Source of the DNA: Bacillus norwichensis
GTDB lineage: Bacteria; Bacillota; Bacilli; Bacillales; Bacillaceae_C
Length of the DNA stretch: 61,437 nucleotides
Assembly (NCBI RefSeq): GCF_014836955.1
Contig: NZ_JACSPV010000024.1
Coordinates: forward strand, 1 to 61,437
Reading direction: 5' to 3'
Shown piece by piece: positions 54,458 to 61,437 of this stretch; position 1 is the first letter of the stretch; every line of letters starts with the position of its first letter. The notes under the pieces are model-generated. The model saw only the letters and a program-made list of their open reading frames with translations, was not told the origin of the DNA and searched no databases. A program made the position numbers and the translations under genes.

Positions 54458-54716
54458 TGTGTTTGGAGGTTTTTCAAAGTAAACGAGTATGCACGTAGAA
54501 AAGGAAAAATTCTTGTTACCTCTCGTGGAATAGTTATAAGGAATGAATCCTGGGAACACCTTCAGGAAATAATCGTGGCGTAAAAGATTGTTTAGAAGGA
54601 AATGTCCATTTCGAGTTGGCATCAAAAAGGTCGGAGACCTGAGAGAATTTCTCTTTGTTAGTATCTGATTTCTTTTACTTGAAGGAATTAAAAGCGGGGT
54701 CAGAGCTCAACTAATA
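54458..54716. other. Intergenic, no gene seen
   Basis: Convergent interval between the E1 operon and the pit operon; no frame with a recognised product. GGGGTCAGAGCTC near 54697 is a degraded form of the GGGGTCAGACCCC palindrome at the end of trmL. Confidence 0.45.
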
Positions 54717-54747
54717 AAAGGCAATCCCAAAAATAGGATTGCCTACA
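54717..54747 (-). terminator. Terminator of the pit operon
   Basis: AGGCAATCC/GGATTGCCT stem. On the minus strand it is followed by TTTTATTAG. Confidence 0.85.
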
Positions 54748-54748
54748 T

Positions 54749-55747
54749 TTATACAAAAATAGTTAAAATGTAATAAGTAAGTGCCGATAGCAAAATAGTA
54801 ATCGGTAGCGTGATAAACCATGTAACAATCATCGTTTTGGCTGTATCCCATTTGACCCCTCTTACACGGTGGGACGAACCAACCCCCAAGATAGATGACG
54901 AAATGACATGGGTGGTGCTTACTGGTAAGTGAATGTATGTTGCACCAAATATGATTAGGGCTGAACTTAAATCTGCAGCAACACCATTCACTGGACGAAT
55001 CTTCATGATTTTACCGCCAACTGTTTTGATGATCTTCCACCCGCCGACGGAGGTACCAAGTCCCATTGCGGTCGCACAGGAAATCTGAACCCACAATGGG
55101 ATGTCTGTCGTCGTATGAAAATTATTGGCAATAAGGGCCATCGTAATAATCCCCATCGCTTTTTGGGCATCGTTCATGCCATGGGTATAGGCCTGCAAAG
55201 AAGCAGTAAATATTTGAAAATAGCGGAAACGTTTATTGGTTTTCGCCAAATTTAAATTTTTAAAGCTGGTTTTGAAAATCGAATAAATAATAAAACCTAC
55301 GACAAATGCGATAATAGGTGAAAAAATCAGCGCCTCAATAATTTTGGTAAAGCCTTTAAAGTTAATCGAGGCTATTCCCGCTGATGCAATGGCTGCCCCA
55401 GCAATTGATCCTATCAGCGCATGCGAAGAACTGCTCGGAATAGCAAAATACCAGGTAATCAAATTCCAGGCGATTGCCGAGATTAACGCAGCCATGATAA
55501 CAATCGAACCATTTTGTAAAGTGAAAGGGTCAACTATATCCTTGGTGATAGTCTGAGCAACCCCTGTAAAAGTCATCGCTCCCAAAAAGTTCATTGTAGC
55601 CGCAAGGACAATGGCAACACGTGGCCTTAAGGCCTTGGTAGAAACAGCCGTTGCAATGGCATTTGCCGTATCATGGAAACCGTTAATAAAGTCAAAAGAA
55701 AGAGCGAGAATAACGATCAATATAGTAATCAGTAATAATGAATCCAT
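54749..55747 (-). CDS. pit: PiT family inorganic phosphate transporter
   Basis: 332 residues, ten membrane segments. Duplicated PiT signatures: DFINGFHDTANAIATAVST near the N-terminus and AYTHGMNDAQKAMGIITMAL in the middle; PVSTTHVISSSILGVGS near the C-terminus. Low-affinity, metal-phosphate/proton symport is the known role. ATG 55747 with AAGGGAG; 14 bp after the DUF47 gene, so it forms one operon. Confidence 0.95.
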   Translation of the reverse strand: MDSLLLITILIVILALSFDFINGFHDTANAIATAVSTKALRPRVAIVLAATMNFLGAMTFTGVAQTITKDIVDPFTLQNGSIVIMAALISAIAWNLITWYFAIPSSSSHALIGSIAGAAIASAGIASINFKGFTKIIEALIFSPIIAFVVGFIIYSIFKTSFKNLNLAKTNKRFRYFQIFTASLQAYTHGMNDAQKAMGIITMALIANNFHTTTDIPLWVQISCATAMGLGTSVGGWKIIKTVGGKIMKIRPVNGVAADLSSALIIFGATYIHLPVSTTHVISSSILGVGSSHRVRGVKWDTAKTMIVTWFITLPITILLSALTYYILTIFV

Positions 55748-55761
55748 AAGTTAAGACTCCC

Positions 55762-56382
55762 TTAAGCGTTTTTCATCACAATGCTTTCAAGTGTGTTTGC
55801 GACGCTTTGGCAGTCGTCCGCAATCTGTTCCATATGCTCATACACTTCTTTATACTTAATCAATTGAATTGGGTCGGTCTCTGTTGCAAACAAATGTGTC
55901 ATGGACTCGCGTAGTACATCGTCGCATATTGATTCATATTCTTTGATTTTGATAGCGTGCGGACGGACTTCCGGAAGTTTTTTACTGAATAGCAATCCAA
56001 TGGAAATCTCAATTTCAATTGCACATTTGCGGATGGTTTCTACAAACTTGACCATATATTCATCAGCTTTAATAATGTGGTACATTTCAAATAGTCCAGC
56101 TGTGTGCTCCATACCGTCAAGTACATCATCCATGATCATGGACAGGTCCCAAAGATCTTCGCGCTCTATTGGGGTAATGAAGGAGTTGTTCAATTCTGTG
56201 ATCATTTCGTGAACAAGTGAATCTCCGATGTTTTCGTATTCCTTCATTTTTTCTGCGAAAATTTTTGTATCGTCTGCATTGCCAAGTTTATAGTCGGCGA
56301 AATAATCAGCACTCACTTTCAAGTTTGCCGCAATTTTCTCCAATAATGTAGCAAATTTGTCTTTTTTCCTGTTGAAGACCAT
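55762..56382 (-). CDS. DUF47 (PhoU-like) Pit accessory protein
   Basis: 206 residues, all helical PhoU-like fold: KFATLLEKIAANLKVSADYF, EYENIGDSLVHEMITELNNSFITPIEREDLWDLSMIMDDVLDGME. The conserved EXXXD/DXXXD patterns bind metal in PhoU-type proteins. DUF47 genes are commonly paired with pit and tune its activity. ATG 56382 follows GGTGGG. First gene of the operon. Confidence 0.92.
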   Translation of the reverse strand: MVFNRKKDKFATLLEKIAANLKVSADYFADYKLGNADDTKIFAEKMKEYENIGDSLVHEMITELNNSFITPIEREDLWDLSMIMDDVLDGMEHTAGLFEMYHIIKADEYMVKFVETIRKCAIEIEISIGLLFSKKLPEVRPHAIKIKEYESICDDVLRESMTHLFATETDPIQLIKYKEVYEHMEQIADDCQSVANTLESIVMKNA

Positions 56383-56545
56383 TTTTCAATTCCCACCCTT
56401 TTCCAAGGTTATTATACCAAACGTTTTTATTTTAGCTCATATTGAAGAAAGTTAAAAGTTTCTGTCGAATAAATATTGTGAACAAATTATTCGTCTTGAA
56501 GATAGAAAACGGATACAATGGTAGAAAATGGAGGAGGGACTGTGA

Positions 56546-57376
56546 ATGATCAAGAACTTGAAAGGTGTAAAAACACTGCATAATGGTGTGAACATGCCGT
56601 ACGTAGGACTCGGAGTGTATCAAATGACTGAGGAAGAAGAAACAGCAGCTGCCATAAAAATTGCCATTGAGCACGGCTACAGATCCATTGACACTGCCCA
56701 TATTTATGGCAATGAGCAAACAGTCGGAAGAGCAGTCAAAGAATCGGGAGTTCCAAGGGAAGAACTTTTTATCACCACAAAGGTTTGGAATACCAACCAG
56801 GGGTATGATGAAACAATGAAAGCATTTGAGCAGAGCATGAAAAAGCTGGATATGGACTATCTTGACCTTTATCTTGTTCATTGGGCTGTAAAGGATAAAT
56901 ACAAGGAAACATGGCGCGCTTTAGAAAGGCTGTATGATGAAAAAGTGGTGAAAGCCATTGGAGTGTGTAATTTCCAAATCCATCACTTGGAAGACCTTGC
57001 AGCCAATAGCAATGAAAAGCCGGTTGTGAATCAAGTGGAGCTGCACCCAAGGTTAACTCAGGAGACCTTGAGGGAATATTGCCAGCAGCATGAAATTGCG
57101 ATTGAGGCATGGTCACCAATTGCGCGCGGCCGTCTGCTGGAAGAGCCGTCATTGAAGCATATTGCTGATAAGCATGGAAAAACTACGGCACAGGTTATTT
57201 TGCGCTGGCATTTACAAAACGGCCACATTATTATTCCAAAATCAGTACACGAAGAGCGGATTCGCGAAAACACTGATTTATTTGATTTTGAACTATCAAT
57301 GAGTGACATGAATGACATTAACGCTTTAAATATGAATGAGAGGTTCGGTCCGGATCCTGATAACTTTAATTTTTAG
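56546..57376 (+). CDS. Aldo/keto reductase
   Basis: 276 residues, complete TIM barrel. Catalytic tetrad: Asp and Tyr in DTAHIYGNE, Lys in TTKVWN, His in LVHWAV. NADPH loop IPKSVHEERIREN near the C-terminus. Similar to YtbE/YvgN glyoxal/methylglyoxal reductases of Bacillus; the physiological substrate is not known. ATG 56546 with GGAGGAGGG upstream and a TACAAT-like -10 near 56514. Monocistronic by appearance. Confidence 0.93.
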   Translation: MIKNLKGVKTLHNGVNMPYVGLGVYQMTEEEETAAAIKIAIEHGYRSIDTAHIYGNEQTVGRAVKESGVPREELFITTKVWNTNQGYDETMKAFEQSMKKLDMDYLDLYLVHWAVKDKYKETWRALERLYDEKVVKAIGVCNFQIHHLEDLAANSNEKPVVNQVELHPRLTQETLREYCQQHEIAIEAWSPIARGRLLEEPSLKHIADKHGKTTAQVILRWHLQNGHIIIPKSVHEERIRENTDLFDFELSMSDMNDINALNMNERFGPDPDNFNF

Positions 57377-57434
57377 GAAGAGCATTAAATATAAATGGGG
57401 CTGTACTACTTCGCCTTTGCGGATCTTGTCATTT

Positions 57435-57576
57435 TTACCTTCATTCAACGGAAGGTCCTCCATCCGTAAGTGGTGAGACGAATGCTGGGGGCAAACCCCG
57501 GTTGAATAAAGTTAAAGCCTCCCACGGTCGAGAGGAATTCAATAAAATCTGGGCGCAATTACGCAAAATAGCATTT
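57435..57576 (+). repeat. Family 1 structured repeat, copy 11
   Basis: 142 bp. Left arm TTACCTTCATTCAACGG, short GTAAGTGGTGAGACGAATG, GGGGGCAAACCCC and GGTTGAATAAAGTTAAAGCC; the second domain is shortened. It lies about 58 bp after the aldo/keto reductase stop. Confidence 0.8.
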
Positions 57577-57842
57577 ACCTTTCGCTCGAAAAAATTTTCC
57601 TACTTCGGCAAGTTGTAAAAGTATCAGTGAAGTGGGAGATGAATTTGGTCAGGCGCTGCCTAAAGTATTCTTATTTTTACGTTATGAAATGGAATAATAA
57701 TATCCAAAAGGAGGCTAAGAAGGCCTCCTAATCAATTGAAAAAAACTCCATTTTATTTCCTGCCTTTACCATGAAAACGGAGATTTAACGTATGTTATCC
57801 TTAAAGGACCTAATATTAATTATTCTAAAGGCGGGTCAGGTA
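57577..57842. other. Intergenic before YhcU-like gene
   Basis: No gene supported. A hairpin GGAGGCTAAGAAGGCCTCC (about 57710-57728) may be a terminator, but a T-run is lacking. Confidence 0.4.
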
Positions 57843-58247
57843 ATGAGAGTGGTTTTCGCGGCAAGCAAAGAACAAAAAAAGATGATCAGCGACCTGATTG
57901 ACCATCTTTATCATTCCGTATTTCCTTTATATTTTGAAGAAATGGAGATTGACGAATTCATCCGTGGGGAGGTATTGAAAACTCCTGGCTTGCAGGAGGA
58001 ATGGCTGGAGACTGCAAATGATGCATTTCAAATCATTGCTGCACTTCAGGTGTTGATTTCATTACTTGAATTGAACGCGCTCCCTATTGATCACTCAGAG
58101 TATCAGAGAATTTTCACTCGAAATAAGCATATTTTGGAGTGTTTTGATATTTCTTTTCCATTTACCTATTACCAGTTTTCTGTACTACATAGACCTGAAA
58201 TGGCGTTCTCCCTGTTTTCCAGAGCAGCAAATGAATATTTAATTTAA
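57843..58247 (+). CDS. yhcU: YhcU-like protein (DUF5365)
   Basis: 134 residues from ATG 57843; the frame is open from 57792, but MRVVFAASKEQKKM is the family start and GCGGGTCAGG precedes it. Contains HLYHSVFPLYFEEMEIDEF, DAFQIIAALQVLISLLE and a final FSLFSRAANEYLI. A small soluble Bacillus protein of unknown function; the family name is my recognition and not verified. Confidence 0.65.
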   Translation: MRVVFAASKEQKKMISDLIDHLYHSVFPLYFEEMEIDEFIRGEVLKTPGLQEEWLETANDAFQIIAALQVLISLLELNALPIDHSEYQRIFTRNKHILECFDISFPFTYYQFSVLHRPEMAFSLFSRAANEYLI

Positions 58248-58313
58248 AAAGCTCAAACTAGGAATGCTGGTTATTTTATCGCAAACGTGTCCGGTTCTTT
58301 ATGGAAAGACCTA

Positions 58314-58342
58314 AGGACGAGCACTGTGCCCGTCCTAATTTT
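58314..58342 (+). terminator. Terminator after YhcU-like gene
   Basis: AGGACGAGCA-CTG-TGCCCGTCCT followed by AATTTTG, between two convergent genes. Confidence 0.7.
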
Positions 58343-58355
58343 GACTCATCTTCTC

Positions 58356-58823
58356 CTACTTGACGTTTTCTTTTAACCAAGATTCGATATCATCCTGTGT
58401 ATGCGCACCAACAAGTCGTGCATACTCTTCACCGGCTTTGAAGTGCATCAGTGTAGGGGTGGATTTTATTTTGTATGGTGCGCCTTCAACATCAAATTCA
58501 AGCAGATTAAATTGATATACGTCGACACCGACCTTTTCCGCAGCAGGAATTAATTCCGGTGTTGTATTCATACAGTGTGAGCACTCAGGACTGAAGAAAT
58601 AGACAGTCACGTCTTCTTTCTTATCCAGTTTTTTCTTCAATTCATCGGGTAGAATAATGTTCTGATATAAAGGATCATCCAGCAATGCTACAGTTGCAGG
58701 TTTAAGTTCCTCTTTCTGATATACATTTCCTTCCGATTGCTTCGCCTGCTGCCATTTGGTCAGACCTGCTATACCGGCGAACAAAGCAATAATGACAACT
58801 AAAAAAATAATTAATTTCTTCAT
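58356..58823 (-). CDS. Membrane-anchored thioredoxin-like protein
   Basis: 155 residues. N-terminal signal anchor (KKLIIFLVVIIALFAGIAGL), then a thioredoxin fold with active site CSHC (FFSPECSHCMNTTPEL) and cis-Pro loop STPTLMHF. Acts outside the membrane on thiols. Paired with a DsbB-like gene by an ATGA overlap, so it probably is the DsbA-like thiol oxidase whose disulfide is renewed by that partner. Confidence 0.88.
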   Translation of the reverse strand: MKKLIIFLVVIIALFAGIAGLTKWQQAKQSEGNVYQKEELKPATVALLDDPLYQNIILPDELKKKLDKKEDVTVYFFSPECSHCMNTTPELIPAAEKVGVDVYQFNLLEFDVEGAPYKIKSTPTLMHFKAGEEYARLVGAHTQDDIESWLKENVK

Positions 58824-59263
58824 TTACGGTCCACTCCCTTGATCATTCTCAACAACAGCAAACTAATAGTGAAAATCAGAATAAACGCAATAAGGGCAAG
58901 AAAAGGTATGGTGATAAAGCCAAGCCAGTTTATGTATTCTCCTGTGCATGGAACACGGCCACACGCCGGTGCTCCCGATGTGAAAAAAGGTACTTTCTGA
59001 ATTAAGTAATGATAAAAGGAAAGGCAAAGTCCGATTCCGGAAAAGATTGCCGAATATAAGGCAATACCGTAATTTTTTTTGACTGAAGCAATTCCTAACA
59101 GGATTGTTAACGGGTACATTAAAATCCTTTGGTACCAGCAAAGCTCACAAGGTTCGAATTGTTTGATTTCGGAAAAATATAAACTCCCGAGAGTAGCAAC
59201 AACAGAAATAGCCCATGCAAAAAAAAGCAAATTTTCCTGATTTTTTTCTGCTTTCGATTCCAT
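58820..59263 (-). CDS. bdbC: DsbB-type disulfide oxidoreductase (BdbC-like)
   Basis: 147 residues, four membrane segments. First cysteine pair in CELCWYQRILMYP and second pair in PACGRVPCTGEYINWLGF, the DsbB/BdbC arrangement. It passes electrons from a thioredoxin-like partner to quinone. ATG 59263 with weak AAGGCAG; overlaps the thioredoxin-like gene by 4 bp. Confidence 0.92.
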   Translation of the reverse strand: MESKAEKNQENLLFFAWAISVVATLGSLYFSEIKQFEPCELCWYQRILMYPLTILLGIASVKKNYGIALYSAIFSGIGLCLSFYHYLIQKVPFFTSGAPACGRVPCTGEYINWLGFITIPFLALIAFILIFTISLLLLRMIKGVDRK

Positions 59264-59377
59264 CTCATCAACTGCCTTTTATTTTTTTCATTTAAGAATT
59301 ATCTTGATTATAGTATCAAACCAATCTAAATGTAAAAAATATGTCCTTGCCATAAGAGTTTTAACAGTTTATGTAAA

Positions 59378-59402
59378 CGACTGCCGGTATTTCCGGCAGT
59401 CG
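59378..59402 (-). terminator. Hairpin after yhdB
   Basis: CGACTGCCGG-TATTT-CCGGCAGTCG, a perfect 10-bp stem directly after the minus-strand yhdB-like gene; only a short T-stretch follows. Confidence 0.65.
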
Positions 59403-59406
59403 CTGA

Positions 59407-59658
59407 TTATATGGGTGTGAGAGGACAGTCTTCAAAAATGTCACTGTCATCCGTGACTAATGCCGCATGCTCTAAGAAACGGAGCAAAGAAAAGAGCTGG
59501 CGCTCAATCAGTGAATAGTCCTTGGAAAAATAATACGCATGCAAAAAGCGTTCAATTCTTTTTGAGAGCATATCGTCTTTTGTCCTCACCATCAAAACGA
59601 TTAAATTATCCCATTCGGATCGATGGGTATAGTATAGCGCGCGATCATAGTCCAGCAA
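59407..59658 (-). CDS. yhdB: YhdB-like protein
   Basis: 83 residues, TTG start 59658 with GGAGGGAG upstream. DYDRALYYTHRSEWDNLIVLMVRTKDDMLSKRIERFLHAYYFS-type sequence matches the small YhdB family of Bacillus, function unknown. Divergent from spoVR, as yhdB lies near spoVR in B. subtilis. Confidence 0.8.
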   Translation of the reverse strand: MLDYDRALYYTHRSEWDNLIVLMVRTKDDMLSKRIERFLHAYYFSKDYSLIERQLFSLLRFLEHAALVTDDSDIFEDCPLTPI

Positions 59659-59817
59659 ATGAACTCCCTCCTTTTTAGGAGTTGCTTATAGTATGGACGG
59701 CAGGAAGCAGAAATCTTGGTGTAAATGTTGACATTATTTATAAAAGCGACTTGTCAATTCTTGATAGTTATGCAAATGGACCGGCTGGGAAAAATATAAT
59801 GAATTGCTTAAGCATCT

Positions 59818-59846
59818 TCATGATTGCCCTTCTTTATTCATACATT
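59818..59846 (+). promoter_or_regulatory. Candidate sigma-E promoter of spoVR
   Basis: TCATGATT (59818-59825), 13-bp spacer, CATACATT (59839-59846). The -10 is a perfect sigma-E match. The start point would be about 18 bp before the ATG, just before AAGGGAGGGG, so the position also supports start 59871. Confidence 0.65.
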
Positions 59847-59870
59847 GTGGATAAGGGAGGGGAATTGCCG

Positions 59871-61280
59871 ATGAGTGCGGATGAGAATACATTGGAATAT
59901 GCGATAAAAGAAATCACAGAAATTGCCAGCGGATTCGGATTGGATTTTTACCCTATGCGTTATGAAATTTGCCCCGCAGATATCATTTATACATTTGGAG
60001 CTTACGGAATGCCGACTCGTTTTTCCCACTGGAGCTTTGGAAAGCAATTTTTTAAAATGAAACTTCATTACGATTTTGGCTTAAGCAAGATATATGAACT
60101 TGTTATAAACTCAAATCCTTGTTACGCCTTTTTGTTGGATTCGAATACACTCATTCAGAACAAGCTCATCGTTGCCCATGTTCTTGCCCATTGTGATTTT
60201 TTCAAAAATAATGTGCGCTTCAAAAATACAAAACGAGATATGGTTGAGAGTATGGCTGCAACCGCGGAAAGAATCAGGCAATATGAAATTGAGCATGGAA
60301 GACAGGAAGTTGAGGAATTCCTAGATGCTGTTCTTTCGATAGAAGAGCATATTGACCCTTCTTTGATTCGACCATCACTTGATTTGAAAATGGATGAAGG
60401 TGAGTGGGAGGAAGAAGAGGAGAAAACTGTATCTGAATTTGACGATTTGTGGGATTTAGATGATCAACAGCCTAAGAAGCAGAGAAAAAAGCGGAGGAAA
60501 AAGTTTCCGCCTCAACCAGAAAAAGACTTGATGCTTTTTATTGAACAGTACAGTAGGGAGCTTTCTGATTGGCAGCGGGATATCATGACGATGGTCCGGG
60601 AAGAGATGCTCTATTTTTGGCCGCAGTTGGAAACAAAAATCATGAATGAAGGCTGGGCTTCTTATTGGCATCAAAGAATTATCAGGGAAATGGATTTATC
60701 CAGCGATGAAGCAATTGATTTCGCAAAATTGAATGCTGGAGTTATTCAACCATCGAAAACAAGCATCAATCCTTATTACATCGGGTTGAAAATTTTCGAA
60801 GATATTGAAGAGCGCTGGAATAATCCAGATGAAGAGTTAAAAAAACAGGGGGTCGAACCTGGTTCGGGAAGAGAGAAAATTTTTGAAGTAAGAGAGCTTG
60901 ATTCAGACATCTCTTTTCTGCGAAATTATCTTACGAAAGAACTTGTTTCCAGAGAAGACATGTATCTATTTCAGAAGCAGGGGCGCGATTATAAGATTGT
61001 CGATAAAGATTGGAAGGAAGTCCGGGATCAGCTTGTTAATATGAGGGTTAACGGAGGATTTCCATATTTGACCATTCATGACGGTGATTACATGAAAAAT
61101 GGGGAATTATATATCAAGCATTCTTATGAAGGAGTAGAATTAGACTTAAAGTACTTGGAGAAGGTTCTTCCTTATATTTATCAGCTTTGGGGAAGACCGG
61201 TCCATATGGAGAGCATTGTGGAGAATCGCTCGATGATTTTTAGCTATGAAGGCAGGAATGTTCAAAGAAAATTTTTATAA
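59871..61280 (+). CDS. spoVR: Stage V sporulation protein R (SpoVR)
   Basis: 469 residues from ATG 59871 with AAGGGAGGGG eight bases upstream; this equals the usual SpoVR length. The frame is open from 59682, but the extra 63 codons overlap the promoter. Family features: [92 protein letters not shown]. SpoVR takes part in spore cortex formation and in the conserved PrkA-YhbH-SpoVR system. Confidence 0.96.
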   Translation: MSADENTLEYAIKEITEIASGFGLDFYPMRYEICPADIIYTFGAYGMPTRFSHWSFGKQFFKMKLHYDFGLSKIYELVINSNPCYAFLLDSNTLIQNKLIVAHVLAHCDFFKNNVRFKNTKRDMVESMAATAERIRQYEIEHGRQEVEEFLDAVLSIEEHIDPSLIRPSLDLKMDEGEWEEEEEKTVSEFDDLWDLDDQQPKKQRKKRRKKFPPQPEKDLMLFIEQYSRELSDWQRDIMTMVREEMLYFWPQLETKIMNEGWASYWHQRIIREMDLSSDEAIDFAKLNAGVIQPSKTSINPYYIGLKIFEDIEERWNNPDEELKKQGVEPGSGREKIFEVRELDSDISFLRNYLTKELVSREDMYLFQKQGRDYKIVDKDWKEVRDQLVNMRVNGGFPYLTIHDGDYMKNGELYIKHSYEGVELDLKYLEKVLPYIYQLWGRPVHMESIVENRSMIFSYEGRNVQRKFL

Positions 61281-61327
61281 TACTTCTATAGGTATTACAA
61301 GTCGGAATGATTGCCATTCATCATAAA

Positions 61328-61365
61328 GGCTGGGTGCATTGTTGTAATGCACCCAGTCTATTTTT
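61328..61365 (+). terminator. Terminator of spoVR
   Basis: GGCTGGGTGCATT pairs with AATGCACCCAGTC, then TATTTTTG. Confidence 0.9.
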
Positions 61366-61375
61366 GATGGTTTAG

Positions 61376-61400
61376 AAAACCCCTGGCTATGCCGGGGGTT
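61376..61400. repeat. GC-rich hairpin at window end
   Basis: AACCCCTGGC-TAT-GCCGGGGGTT, stem without a T-run. Possibly the 3' end of a gene outside the window. Confidence 0.5.
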
Positions 61401-61437
61401 CCAGAGAGCTTATAGCGTGGTAACAAAAAAACCTCAC

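Noticed and set aside
59682-59870. 63-residue N-terminal extension of SpoVR
   Set aside because: It lies upstream of a good ribosome site and contains the candidate sigma-E promoter; SpoVR has its normal length from 59871.

Overview
The window reads as a chromosomal segment of a low-GC, endospore-forming Bacillaceae bacterium. Spore genes (prkA, yhbH, spoVR), AAGGAGG-type ribosome binding sites, frequent TTG/GTG starts and gene order matching Bacillus subtilis blocks (yrkD-J, queG-yhbB-trmL-prkA-yhbH, yhdB/spoVR) all point there. The genus cannot be fixed from the sequence alone.

Layout. 1-2087 is AT-rich and apparently gene-free. 2088-11045 encodes a 2985-residue sortase-anchored surface protein built from alternating DUF11/isopeptide-type repeats, followed by a ypjP-like gene and an orphan response regulator with a SARP/BTAD output. 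14.2-19.2 kb holds an Asp/Glu racemase with a GntR regulator, a GH114-like lipoprotein, a DUF6241-like protein and an AmiS/UreI channel. 19.4-25.0 kb is a reactive-sulfur island: a CstR-type persulfide sensor, a DsrE-like protein, rhodaneses, TusA proteins, a glutaredoxin, a rhodanese/persulfide-dioxygenase fusion and a TauE/SafE exporter, plus two broken rhodanese genes. 25.3-31.1 kb carries a TPP riboswitch with thiC, an MFS efflux pump and a YuiF-type transporter. 31.3-36.9 kb is a sigma-54/AcoR-controlled acetoin dehydrogenase operon (acoABC, no E3). 37.1-45.2 kb is the queG-yhbB-trmL-prkA-yhbH block. 45.4-54.4 kb combines paaA, paaB, an EthD-like gene and two enoyl-CoA hydratases with a TrpX-type ABC importer and an E1 alpha/beta pair of a 2-oxoacid dehydrogenase. 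54.7-61.4 kb has phosphate transport (pit/DUF47), an aldo/keto reductase, a DsbB/thioredoxin pair, yhdB and spoVR.

The most unusual layer is repeated DNA between the genes. Family 1 is a structured element of about 190 bp in eleven full, partial or remnant copies, all on the + strand. It has a long closing stem, several internal hairpins and apparent compensatory changes. Family 2 is a 130-240 bp element in three copies; one copy lies inside a rhodanese gene, flanked by 7-bp direct repeats, which shows that it moves. A 3 x 62-bp tandem array and a 160-bp inverted-repeat element lie between the MFS and YuiF genes.

How the genes fit together: the sulfur island would sense persulfides through CstR (at least four operator-like sites), then carry, oxidise and export the sulfur. 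The aco operon would convert acetoin under sigma-54 control. The paa/ABC/E1 region may form a route for aromatic 2-oxoacids, but paaC and paaD are missing and that link is inference.
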